Position numbers and translations under genes: made by a program
DNA from: DAOPKN01 sp035391225
Lineage (GTDB): Bacteria > Thermotogota > Thermotogae > MWEM01
Assembly (NCBI GenBank): GCA_035391225.1
Contig: DAOPKN010000035.1
Span: 1-22,589 of the forward strand
DNA: 22,589 nucleotides
Direction of reading: 5' to 3'
The notes under the pieces: model-generated
Seen by the model: only the letters and a program-made list of their open reading frames with translations
Databases searched by the model: none
Told to the model about the DNA's origin: nothing
Shown: positions 7,207 to 14,423 of the stretch, piece after piece
Layout of the letters: the number at the start of each line of letters is the position of its first letter
Position numbering within the stretch: the stretch's first letter is position 1

Positions 7207-8081
7207 GAGTAGTGCACCCTCTTTCGCGTGAAGCGGAACTGTAACAGCGTAAACAGGATCATCAGCCCGAACATCACGACGGCCACCGCCGAAGCGTAGC
7301 CAAACTTGAGGTACTTGAACGCATTCTCGTACAGGTAGTAGGTGATCACCTGCGTGCTCTTTGCCGGTCCACCCCGGGTTAGCACCGAAACGGAAACGAA
7401 CACGCGGAACGAGGCGATGAATTGCATGATGAGCACGAAAAGGGTGGTGGGGGAAAGCAACGGAAGGGTGATGTTCCGAAACTTGCCCCAGGGGGTGGCG
7501 CCATCAATCTCCGCGGCCTCGTAGTATGCCCGGGGGATGGTTTGCAACCCCGCGAGGAACAGCACCATGTTGTACCCGATGCGTTTCCACACCCCCACGA
7601 TGATGAGCGCGGTGAGAGCGTATTTCGGGTCTTCCAGCCAGGCAATGTCGGTAATGCCGAACCAGGAAAGGAAAAAGTTGATCAAGCCGTACTGCGTTTC
7701 AAACAACCAGCTCCAGATCACGGCCGCAGCTGCCATGGAGGTGATGACCGGGATGTAGAAGAGCGTGCGGTACAACCCCCGGCCCTTGAGCCACTCCACG
7801 TTGAGTAGCATGGCCAGTAACAGCCCCAACACGATGGAGGGGATCACCGTTCCCAGGATGTACACCCCGGTGATCCAGAGCGAATTCCAAAACTCCGAAG
7901 ATTCGAAGAGCCGCGTGTAATTGGCCAGGCCCACCCAGCGCATGGGGCGAATCATGTTCCACTTGTAGAAGGAAATGAAAATGGCCCATCCCAGGGGGAC
8001 GTAGATGAAAATGACCTGAACCGCAAGGGCGGGAAGAACCGAAATCCATCCCGTCAGTTGTTTTCGAATGCCACGTCGCAC
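7203..8081 (-). CDS. Carbohydrate-type ABC permease, UgpA/MalF family
   Basis: A 292-residue inner-membrane permease with about six transmembrane segments and a clear EAA coupling loop (EAAEIDGA, about residues 188-195, then FRNITLPLLSPT). It is the first gene of the importer operon: promoter at 8146-8175, terminator of the previous gene just upstream. I chose the GTG at 8081 because GAGGAG lies eight bases upstream; a longer reading from a TTG at 8099 would include the ribosome site itself in the coding region. No ATPase gene accompanies these permeases, so an ATPase encoded elsewhere must energise them, as MsmK/MsiK-type shared ATPases do in other bacteria. Confidence 0.87.
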   Translation of the reverse strand: MRRGIRKQLTGWISVLPALAVQVIFIYVPLGWAIFISFYKWNMIRPMRWVGLANYTRLFESSEFWNSLWITGVYILGTVIPSIVLGLLLAMLLNVEWLKGRGLYRTLFYIPVITSMAAAAVIWSWLFETQYGLINFFLSWFGITDIAWLEDPKYALTALIIVGVWKRIGYNMVLFLAGLQTIPRAYYEAAEIDGATPWGKFRNITLPLLSPTTLFVLIMQFIASFRVFVSVSVLTRGGPAKSTQVITYYLYENAFKYLKFGYASAVAVVMFGLMILFTLLQFRFTRKRVHYS

Positions 8082-8107
8082 TGCTTTCACTCCTCGCAAA
8101 AAGGGTT

Positions 8108-8117
8108 TTCCCGGGAA
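8108..8117. promoter_or_regulatory. Palindrome in the leader of the Ugp-like operon
   Basis: TTCCCGGGAA is a perfect 10-bp palindrome located in the untranslated leader, between the promoter at 8146-8175 and the first gene. It could be an operator, but it is short and may be chance. Confidence 0.25.
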
Positions 8118-8145
8118 CTCGGGGAAGGATGGAAGGTGGTTTTTT

Positions 8146-8175
8146 AGTGTACCATTCCCGGCGGAGTGGAGTCAA
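8146..8175 (-). promoter_or_regulatory. Sigma-70-type promoter of the Ugp-like operon
   Basis: On the minus strand: TTGACT (8175-8170), an 18-base spacer, then TACACT (8151-8146), with TGG immediately before it (an extended -10). It begins four bases beyond the T-run of the preceding terminator and lies about 65 bases before the first permease. Confidence 0.65.
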
Positions 8176-8179
8176 CGCG

Positions 8180-8223
8180 AAAAAAAACCGGCCAGCGCCA
8201 TTCTACCGTGTACACGGCCGGTT
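8180..8223 (-). terminator. Intrinsic terminator after the beta-lactamase-family gene
   Basis: On the minus strand AACCGGCC (8223-8216) pairs with GGCCGGTT (8193-8186), and the stem runs into eight T residues (8187-8180). The loop is long (22 bases) and contains most of a 12-bp palindrome. It is about 70 bases past the stop at 8295. Confidence 0.7.
8206..8217. promoter_or_regulatory. Perfect 12-bp palindrome, possible operator
   Basis: CCGTGTACACGG reads the same on both strands. It overlaps one arm of the terminator and sits about 31 bases upstream of the -35 box of the Ugp-like operon, a position suited to an activator or repressor. No regulator gene for it is identified. Confidence 0.35.
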
Positions 8224-8294
8224 ACTATAAAAAAGCTTATACAACTTTACAATTGATCTTTTTCCGCGTGGTGCATTCCTGCCGAGCCTTCTTG

Positions 8295-9836
8295 TTACTC
8301 GATTGGTGTTTGCGGGGGTTCCTCTGCAAGACGCTCGAAGAAAAAGTCCGTGCTCCCTTCGTTGAAGTCCAGGACAAATGCATTGGCTTGCCCCCACGAA
8401 TCCACCAGGAAGGTGGCGGTGGCGAAATCCTCGAAGAACGGGTGGAAAACGAGGGAGAAGGAATCCCGGTTGGTATGCCGCATGGGAAGAGCGAACGAAA
8501 GGGGTCCCATCGTGGCTACCAGGCGATCGTCGGCTTGCCGGATGCACATTTGCCCGAACAGGGGGTGGTAGAACAAGCCTGTGTACGCCTCCAATTCCAG
8601 GGGTGGAAGGTAATGGGTGGGGGTTGGCTGGTCTTCCGCTTCTTCCGGGCCCAGAGGAGAAAGTTTCTCCCAAAAGTGGGAGGGGGCAAGCCCCAACACG
8701 GCTTTGAGTATGCCCATTCCCAAGCGGTCGGGAAAGTCTTGCCCCCCGCGGTTGGAAAGGATGGCCACGCCCAGTCCGGAGGACGGGGAAAAGCCCACAA
8801 ACGCGTGGCTGCCAACGGTCTCACCGTTGTGCCAGAAGAGGGCTTCTCCGTCCAACTGCTCCAGGAGCCATCCCAGGCAGTAAAAGTAGAGCGGATCATT
8901 TGCGCCCCCCATGATATGCGTTTGTGGGGTGAGGAGTTTCTTGCGGTTTTGCTCCGAAAGGGCCTGGTTGCTTTCTGGCTCGCCGCTCTGCAGCCAAAAG
9001 CCAAGCCAGCGAGAGAGGTCTTGCACGTTGGAATACAACCCTCCAGCGGGCAGGTAGGTGGCAATCCATCGTCCGGTTGGGGCAAAGGGGTCATCGATTT
9101 GCAATACCTCTGCCTGGAGCCAATGGGGGTAGGCAAGCTGTTCCAGGTCCGGAATCTGTTCCGGTCCCGCGTAGGTATGGGAAAGTTGCAGCGGGGTGAA
9201 GACCTCTTGTGCGTACAGTTCCTTGAGCGGCATCCCGGTTACGTTCTCGGCCACGTACCCCGCCACCACGAACAACGTGTTCACGTAGGAAAAGGTGGTG
9301 CGGAAGCTGGATTGTGTCTCCAGTTCCGAAGTGGATTGCAGGATCTTCTCCGGGCCATATCCCAGGAAGGCCAGGTAATCTCCGTCGTAGGGGTACATCC
9401 CACTGTGTTGGGCCGGAAGGTCTTGAACCTGGAAGGCTGCGCCGGCACAGGTGTCTTTCAGGGTAAAAGCGGGAACGATCTGCTGTACGCGTTGGTGCCA
9501 TCCCAGCAGCCCCTGGTCTTCCAGCCGGGCCAGCAAAAAGGAAGTAAAGGCTTTCGAGGTGGAGCCGATCTGGAAGAGGGTGGAAGGGGTCACCGGGTTG
9601 CTTCCGCCGGTCTTTTTGACCCCGAAGCCTTGCTCGAAGAGTACTTGGCCATCGTATACCACGGCGACCGCCAGCCCAGGGATGTGCCACTGTTCCAGGA
9701 GGGAGGGAATAGCGTGGGAGAGGTCCTGGAAAAAGGCATCCTTTTGCGCGGGGTCTTCGAAGAGTACCGCGGTATGGGCCAGCACAAGGAAGGGAACAAG
9801 CCCAAACAGAGCGGATAGGCAGAATCGTTTTGGCAT
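8295..9836 (-). CDS. Exported serine hydrolase, beta-lactamase (class C-like) family
   Basis: A 513-residue protein with an N-terminal signal sequence (MPKRFCLSALFGLVPFLVLA). It has the three active-site motifs of penicillin-recognising serine hydrolases: SxxK as STSK (S92, K95), YxN as YVN (184-186) and HxG as HNG (336-338). The catalytic domain spans about residues 30-390. The C-terminal ~100 residues (AYTGLFYHP... onward) look like the beta-rich DUF3471/lipocalin-like tail found on related peptidases and esterases. Family members include AmpC, D-amino-acid peptidases and esterases; the 'beta-lactamase' label does not imply antibiotic resistance here. The ATG at 9836 has GGAGG seven bases upstream. 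It follows the XRE regulator by 22 bases, so the two are probably co-transcribed. Confidence 0.85.
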   Translation of the reverse strand: MPKRFCLSALFGLVPFLVLAHTAVLFEDPAQKDAFFQDLSHAIPSLLEQWHIPGLAVAVVYDGQVLFEQGFGVKKTGGSNPVTPSTLFQIGSTSKAFTSFLLARLEDQGLLGWHQRVQQIVPAFTLKDTCAGAAFQVQDLPAQHSGMYPYDGDYLAFLGYGPEKILQSTSELETQSSFRTTFSYVNTLFVVAGYVAENVTGMPLKELYAQEVFTPLQLSHTYAGPEQIPDLEQLAYPHWLQAEVLQIDDPFAPTGRWIATYLPAGGLYSNVQDLSRWLGFWLQSGEPESNQALSEQNRKKLLTPQTHIMGGANDPLYFYCLGWLLEQLDGEALFWHNGETVGSHAFVGFSPSSGLGVAILSNRGGQDFPDRLGMGILKAVLGLAPSHFWEKLSPLGPEEAEDQPTPTHYLPPLELEAYTGLFYHPLFGQMCIRQADDRLVATMGPLSFALPMRHTNRDSFSLVFHPFFEDFATATFLVDSWGQANAFVLDFNEGSTDFFFERLAEEPPQTPIE

Positions 9837-9858
9837 GGGGATACCTCCAAATCTTCCG

Positions 9859-10587
9859 TTACTCGTGGAATACGTTGGTGGGGAGGTGGGTCCCCTGTAC
9901 ATCGAGGGGGAATACCTGGTACTCCACGATAATGCCGATGATCTTGCATTCCTTTTCCATTTGGGTCGTGGAGAAGAAGCGTGGGGGAAAATGCGGGTTT
10001 TCCCATTGCAAGATGACACCGGAAGGGTCAAAGAAAACCCGGCAAATCACCGCATCCTCGAAGCTGGTCATCACGACGGCCAAAAAACCGTTCTTGGGAG
10101 GCAAGGAGCGGTTGACGTACACCAATGCATTCCGGGGGACCAGCGGGTGCATTTCGTCACCATTCACCTTCAGGGCGAAATCTGCTTCCAAACCCGTGTC
10201 CACCCAGCCCACGATGCGGTGCTCCGCAGGGATCAACTCACCCGGACCGATCTTCTCCAACAGGGGGATCCTTTGGATCCGGGTTTCTCCCGCGGAAAGA
10301 ACTGCATTTCGCGTGGGAGAAATCACCGTGGTGAGGGCTTCGTTGACTTCCATCGCCCGGGGCCCGTTGGAGTAGGGGTTGTGGCTTTCTCCCACCAGGA
10401 AGGGAACAGATACCTCCAAGAATTGCGCGATCATCTTGATTGTACCGTAGGAGGGTTCGTCCTCGCAGCTTTCGTACTTGGAAATTTGGGATTGGCTCAC
10501 GCCCAGCAACTTCCCCATGGCAACTTGGGTAATTTGTTTCTTTCGGCGCCATTTCTTCATTCGATCGCCCATGAATGTTGTTCGCAT
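9859..10587 (-). CDS. XRE-family regulator with degenerate S24/LexA-like domain
   Basis: A 242-residue DNA-binding regulator (from the ATG at 10587). Residues ~8-65 form a cro/cI-type helix-turn-helix (LLGVSQSQISKYES recognisable). Residues ~105-230 match the S24 repressor-cleavage fold (VGWVDTGLEADFALKVNGDEMHP...). In active S24 proteins the motif is GDSM with a catalytic serine; here it is GDEM (E145). The partner lysine position (VKRL in LexA) reads ICRV (C182). Self-cleavage is therefore unlikely, and the domain may serve for dimerisation or ligand sensing. The start is uncertain: GGAGG is 13 bases before this ATG, while later ATGs (10572, 10560) have no ribosome site. The -10 box lies only six bases before the ATG. 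It probably regulates itself and the downstream hydrolase. Confidence 0.8.
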   Translation of the reverse strand: MRTTFMGDRMKKWRRKKQITQVAMGKLLGVSQSQISKYESCEDEPSYGTIKMIAQFLEVSVPFLVGESHNPYSNGPRAMEVNEALTTVISPTRNAVLSAGETRIQRIPLLEKIGPGELIPAEHRIVGWVDTGLEADFALKVNGDEMHPLVPRNALVYVNRSLPPKNGFLAVVMTSFEDAVICRVFFDPSGVILQWENPHFPPRFFSTTQMEKECKIIGIIVEYQVFPLDVQGTHLPTNVFHE

Positions 10588-10593
10588 AGGGGT

Positions 10594-10599
10594 ATTATA
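10594..10599 (-). promoter_or_regulatory. -10 box for the XRE regulator, possibly leaderless
   Basis: The minus strand has a perfect TATAAT six bases before the ATG at 10587, so transcription from it would start at or within a base or two of the start codon. No strong -35 is visible 16-18 bases upstream (CGTTTA at 17). A second weaker box, TATATT, lies farther upstream, before the GGAGG. Confidence 0.45.
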
Positions 10600-10619
10600 A
10601 CCTCCAACTGGGAATATAA

Positions 10620-10631
10620 ACGAATATGCGT
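10620..10631. promoter_or_regulatory. Imperfect palindrome, candidate operator of the XRE regulator
   Basis: ACGAATATGCGT is palindromic at 10 of 12 positions and overlaps the expected -35 region of the regulator's promoter. A direct repeat of GAATAT (10612-10617 and 10622-10627) overlaps it. Autoregulation through this site is an inference. Confidence 0.35.
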
Positions 10632-10652
10632 ATCTGGCGTTTTTTTGCGGAC

Positions 10653-10678
10653 GTTTCCCCCGGAAAAAACCGGGAAAC
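10653..10678 (-). terminator. Inverted repeat downstream of the nucleoside importer operon
   Basis: GTTTCCCCCGG (10653-10663) and CCGGGAAAC (10670-10678) pair with a two-base bulge around an A6/T6 loop. It lies about 100 bases past the last permease stop. No T-run follows on the minus strand, so it is a weak terminator candidate. A perfect palindrome GCCGCGCGCGGC at 10755-10766, followed by TTTGTTGT on the minus strand, is an alternative nearer the stop. Confidence 0.35.
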
Positions 10679-10777
10679 CATTGGAAAAATTGACGTTCAA
10701 GGAAAACAGGGATAAAGGCCAGGTCACGAAAATTCATTCCGCGAATACAACAAAGCCGCGCGCGGCCGATTTCACGA

Positions 10778-11704
10778 TTACAGCACGTCGATTTTTTTGT
10801 ACACCTTCAACCGCCGCCATGCGTAGAGTGCCATAACCCCCACGGTAATAATGAAGGGCAACGATTGCGTGAGTTCGTAGGGGATGTTGAAGAATTGCAA
10901 CGAGTAGGATGCCGCTTCGGTGAACCCAAAAAGCAGCGAGCCTCCCGCCACACCGTATGCTGATGTTCCCCCGAGCGCCTGTGCCGCAAGCGCAATCCAT
11001 CCGCGCCCCGCGGTCATGTCACGGGCGAACCAGGAAACGTATCCCATGGAGAGGAATAGTCCACCCAGGCTTGCCAGCAAGCCGCTGATCAGTAGCGCGA
11101 TGAGTCGTGTCCGATTCACGGAAATACCCACGGATTCTGCGGCTTCGGGGTTTTCGCCCACGGCACGGATGCGAAGCCCCAACGGGGTTTTGTACAGCAT
11201 GAATTGCACGAGGAACACAGCGGCGATCGCCACGTAGGTGATCACGTGATGCCCACTCAAGATGTCCCCCAACACCGGGATCTTGTCGATCAGGGGGATC
11301 GTGACATCCGGGATAACCAGCGAATTCACCGACGCGGAAGACCCCTTGTCTCCGGTGAGTGCGGAAAGGAAGAAGATGGTTCCCCCGCTGGCGAAGATGT
11401 TTAGCGCGATGGCTGCCAGGATGATGTTGGTCTTGAGCTTGAGGGCAAAGTAGGCCAGTATTCCCGCAAGAACCAGGCCGGTGGCGATTCCGGCAAGGAT
11501 GGCGGGAAACAACGACTGCGTGAAACCGCTGATCAAGACCCCGATGAAAGCCGAAAACAGCATGATTCCTTCCAATGCAATGTTTGGTGTTCCCGCCATT
11601 TCTGCCACCAATGCTCCCATGGCGGCGAGAAGGATGGGCGTGGTCACACGAATGCCCGAAGCGATGAACTCCCAGGATAAAATGCCACGAAGGGTGTCGT
11701 TCAT
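10778..11704 (-). CDS. nupQ: Nucleoside ABC permease, NupQ/YufQ family (BPD_transp_2)
   Basis: A 308-residue inner-membrane permease of the branched-chain-type BPD_transp_2 family, the second permease of a BMP-type nucleoside importer. Its N-terminal region TPILLAAMGALVAEMAGTPNIALEGIMLFSAF and GYVSWFARDMTAGRGWIALAAQALG match the pattern of this family, in which the NIALEG/GRGWIA segments are conserved. About eight to nine hydrophobic segments are seen. The ATG overlaps the upstream permease's TGA by four bases (ATGA), and a full AGGAGGTGA ribosome site lies inside the end of that gene (11719-11711). It is the last gene of the operon. Family assignment is firm; the symbol is by analogy to Lactococcus and Bacillus nomenclature. 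Confidence 0.87.
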   Translation of the reverse strand: MNDTLRGILSWEFIASGIRVTTPILLAAMGALVAEMAGTPNIALEGIMLFSAFIGVLISGFTQSLFPAILAGIATGLVLAGILAYFALKLKTNIILAAIALNIFASGGTIFFLSALTGDKGSSASVNSLVIPDVTIPLIDKIPVLGDILSGHHVITYVAIAAVFLVQFMLYKTPLGLRIRAVGENPEAAESVGISVNRTRLIALLISGLLASLGGLFLSMGYVSWFARDMTAGRGWIALAAQALGGTSAYGVAGGSLLFGFTEAASYSLQFFNIPYELTQSLPFIITVGVMALYAWRRLKVYKKIDVL

Positions 11705-12852
11705 GCTTTTTCACCTCCTTCGAGTGTCATTTCTCCACGTGTTGCTTCCTTCTCGATGGCGCGCTGCTTCCACTTGGCGAGGAAAGCTTCGGCGGTAACC
11801 AGCAAGATGATGGCTGCCTGCAAGATGGCCACGATTTCCGGGGCAATGTCGGTGTAGCGCCCCATGGTTTTCGCCCCTACCCGGATGTACGAAAGGAAAA
11901 GCGCCGCGATGGGAACGTAGAGCGGGTTGTTCCGTGCCAGCGTGGCGATGATGATGCCATCCCAACCGTACCCCGGCGAAACCAGCCACAGGAAGCGGCC
12001 ATGGTACCCCATGAGCTCGATGATTCCTGCCATACCCGCGATAGCCCCACTGACCACCTGTGCTTGGAACACCACCGATGGGGTTTTGATACCGGAGAAA
12101 TGGGCGAAGTGGATGTTGTCGCCAACCAGGCGGACGCGGTATCCCCAGGTGGTGCGCTTCATGAGGAACCACACGAAAATCGTCAGGCCAATGGCGATCA
12201 AAATGCCGATGTGCCACTTGTAGCGTTCGTTGAGAAGGGGGAGAAGCGCGGTGTCCTGGAACTTCTCCGAGACCAGCGAGCCAGCGGTTTGATCCCGGAT
12301 GAAGGTTTTGATGAGGAAGAGGCCGAAAAAGAAGGCTACGTAGTTCATCATCAGGGAGGTTACGAGTTCCGAGGCCTTGAGCCTCGATTTGATCACGCCG
12401 GGTATCACCGCCCATCCCGCTCCGCAGAGCATGGCCACCGCGATAACCAGAATGGGGTGCAGCACCGGAATCGCGGGGAAGTGCACGGCGGCGAAAGTGG
12501 CTCCCACTGCGCCGATGAAGAGTTGGCCTTCGGCCCCGATGTTGAAAATCTTGGCGGAAAAGACGATGGCGACCGCCAGCCCCGTGATCATGATGGGGAC
12601 GGTTTCGTTGATCCACTGGATGAATCCCCTGTCGTTGAAAAGGGCGGCATCTCCCCTCCACTTGATCACCGGGCCCAGCAAGAAGTACTTGAAGGCTTCG
12701 TTGGTAGCGGAGAAGGCCTGTGCGATTTTCTCTCCCAGTGATAGGGCACCTTCGGGGAAGCTGGTGAAGAAAACGATCAGGTAGCCAAGAAGGAGCGCGA
12801 TGCCAATCGCGATACCCGTTCGGTAGAGTTCGAAGAGTTGTCCTTTTTTCAT
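11701..12852 (-). CDS. nupP: Nucleoside ABC permease, NupP/YufP family (BPD_transp_2)
   Basis: A 383-residue inner-membrane permease partnering NupQ. The hydrophobic core contains VPIMITGLAVAIVFSAKIFNIGAEGQLFIGAV, the hallmark FNIGAEGQ segment of BMP-type nucleoside permeases, and later GYGWDGIIIATLARNNP. The N-terminus has one membrane span followed by a ~45-residue extracytoplasmic stretch, as in relatives. The C-terminal ~25 residues are charged and cytoplasmic. The ATG at 12852 shares one base with the upstream ATPase stop (TGATG), indicating coupled translation; reading the frame further upstream only gives a shadow of the ATPase gene. Confidence 0.88.
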   Translation of the reverse strand: MKKGQLFELYRTGIAIGIALLLGYLIVFFTSFPEGALSLGEKIAQAFSATNEAFKYFLLGPVIKWRGDAALFNDRGFIQWINETVPIMITGLAVAIVFSAKIFNIGAEGQLFIGAVGATFAAVHFPAIPVLHPILVIAVAMLCGAGWAVIPGVIKSRLKASELVTSLMMNYVAFFFGLFLIKTFIRDQTAGSLVSEKFQDTALLPLLNERYKWHIGILIAIGLTIFVWFLMKRTTWGYRVRLVGDNIHFAHFSGIKTPSVVFQAQVVSGAIAGMAGIIELMGYHGRFLWLVSPGYGWDGIIIATLARNNPLYVPIAALFLSYIRVGAKTMGRYTDIAPEIVAILQAAIILLVTAEAFLAKWKQRAIEKEATRGEMTLEGGEKA

Positions 12853-14402
12853 CACAAATCCCCCATCTCTTCGGGGGTCATTTTCTTGATCCCCAGCATG
12901 TATTCTCCCAGGATGGTTTCGTTGATGTCCTTGATACGGGTGAAATGGGCCACGGCCTGGCCGTGGAACATCACGATGATGCGGTCGGAAGCCTCCAGCA
13001 ATTCCGTGAGATCCGCGGAAACCAGCAGAACCCCGACACCACGGTCGCGTTCCAACACCAGTTGTCGGCGGATGAAATCCGCCGCCGCCACGTCGATTCC
13101 CCGGGTGGGTTGGTCCGCTACGATCACACAAGCACCCGCGGTAAATTCCCGGGCCACCACCACCTTCTGAATGTTTCCCCCGGATAGCATGCGGATGGTG
13201 GTCTTGGGCCCGTCGGTGCGGATGTCGAAGCGGTCGATCATCTCGTGGGCGAAGTGGGTGACCTGGCGCACCTTGATCCTCCCCATGCTGGAAAACTCGG
13301 GGGAAGTGAAGCGGTCGCTCACCAGGTTTTCTTCGATGGTGGTATCCAGGGCACATCCACGTGTCATGCGGTCGGAGGGGATGTGGCTCATTCCCAGTGG
13401 CCGGATCTGTCCGGGGAATTGGCCCGATATGAGGCGCTCTTCGAGGAAAACGTTGCCCTCGTCGGGGGATAAGATGCCGGTGATCATTTGCACCATTTCG
13501 GTCTGGCCGTTTCCCTCCACTCCCGCGATGCCCAGGATCTCTCCGGCGCGAAGCTTGAAGGAAAGGTCTCTCACCGCTTGCACCCCGTCGGCCCGCGTGA
13601 AGTTGAGCTTCTCCAGGCGAAGCAATTCCTTGCCCACCTGGGGTTCCCCTTTTTCGATGGTGAGCTCCACGTCTCTGCCCACCATCATGCGGGACATGTC
13701 GCGTTCGCTCACATCCTTCACCAGTGCGTTGTCCACGACGAACCCGCGGCGTAAAACGGTGATCCGGTCGGCGATTTGCTTGACTTCCTTGAGCTTGTGC
13801 GTGATGAAGATCACGGTTTTTTGCATTTCCACCAGGTTTCGCAGCGCATCGAAGAGCTCCACGGTCTCCTGTGGCGTGAGAACCGCCGTGGGTTCGTCCA
13901 GGATGATCAGGTCCGCCCCCCGGATCAGCGTTTTCACGATTTCCACGCGTTGGCGCATGCCCACGGAGATGTCCTTGACCTTTTTGGCCGCGGGCACGGG
14001 AAGGCCAAACGTCTTGGAAGCGTTTTCCACCATCTCGAACGCCTTTTCCACGTCCACCGACAGCCCTTTCTTTGGTTCCATTCCCAGAACCACGTTTTCC
14101 GCCACGGTGAGCGAGGGTACCAACATGAAATGCTGGTGCACCATGCCAATTCCACGGGAAATGGCGTTGTGGGGGGAATGGATTTGGATGGGTTGGCCTC
14201 GGAAATGGATGGAACCCGAAGTGGGCTGTTCCAGGCCGAAAAGGATTTTCATCAGCGTTGACTTACCCGCGCCGTTTTCGCCCAGCAAGGCGTGGATTTC
14301 ACCTTCGTGCACCTTGAGGTTGATGCCCCGATTGGCCACGACACCGTTGGGGTAGACTTTCCAGATATCGTTCAGTTCAAGGATCGGTTTGTTTTCCTCC
14401 AT
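12852..14402 (-). CDS. nupO: Nucleoside ABC transporter ATP-binding protein, NupO/RbsA-like double ATPase
   Basis: A 516-residue protein with two fused ABC ATPase domains, the arrangement of RbsA and NupO. Domain 1 has Walker A GENGAGKS (41-48), a degenerate signature ISVGMRQRVE (145-154), Walker B LIILDEPT (165-172) and the H-loop histidine (202). Domain 2 has a Walker A lacking lysine, GVEGNGQT (294-301), a canonical LSGGN (406-410) and Walker B VIVADQPTRG, where glutamine replaces the catalytic glutamate. Such asymmetry is normal for this family. It powers import through NupP and NupQ. The ATG at 14402 has GAGGAG eight bases upstream; the GTG three codons earlier lacks proper spacing. It is separated from the binding-protein gene by a 61-base gap with a strong hairpin. 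Confidence 0.9.
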   Translation of the reverse strand: MEENKPILELNDIWKVYPNGVVANRGINLKVHEGEIHALLGENGAGKSTLMKILFGLEQPTSGSIHFRGQPIQIHSPHNAISRGIGMVHQHFMLVPSLTVAENVVLGMEPKKGLSVDVEKAFEMVENASKTFGLPVPAAKKVKDISVGMRQRVEIVKTLIRGADLIILDEPTAVLTPQETVELFDALRNLVEMQKTVIFITHKLKEVKQIADRITVLRRGFVVDNALVKDVSERDMSRMMVGRDVELTIEKGEPQVGKELLRLEKLNFTRADGVQAVRDLSFKLRAGEILGIAGVEGNGQTEMVQMITGILSPDEGNVFLEERLISGQFPGQIRPLGMSHIPSDRMTRGCALDTTIEENLVSDRFTSPEFSSMGRIKVRQVTHFAHEMIDRFDIRTDGPKTTIRMLSGGNIQKVVVAREFTAGACVIVADQPTRGIDVAAADFIRRQLVLERDRGVGVLLVSADLTELLEASDRIIVMFHGQAVAHFTRIKDINETILGEYMLGIKKMTPEEMGDL

Positions 14403-14423
14403 CAAGAACACTCCTCTACGAAA

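Noticed and set aside
8166..9818. A 550-codon open frame on the plus strand, antisense to the beta-lactamase-family gene.
   Set aside because: It mirrors a gene with complete catalytic motifs, its translation shows no recognisable domain and it has no ribosome site; GC-rich codon bias explains its length.
8295..9836. Interpretation as an antibiotic-resistance beta-lactamase.
   Set aside because: The SxxK, YxN and HxG motifs define a broad family of esterases and D-peptidases; the long beta-rich C-terminal tail is not typical of resistance enzymes.
9859..10587. A prophage, suggested by the cI-like regulator.
   Set aside because: No integrase, phage structural genes or attachment-site repeats are present; the neighbours are metabolic genes.
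10755..10766. GCCGCGCGCGGC palindrome as an operator.
   Set aside because: It is a simple alternating GC run likely to arise by chance in GC-rich DNA; noted only as a weak alternative terminator stem.
9451..10836. A 461-codon plus-strand open frame crossing two minus-strand genes.
   Set aside because: It spans two well-supported genes and their intergenic region, with no family resemblance.
12853..13356. In-frame extension of the NupP reading frame upstream of 12852.
   Set aside because: It overlaps the C-terminal half of the ATPase gene in another frame; the ATG at 12852 with TGATG coupling is the natural start.
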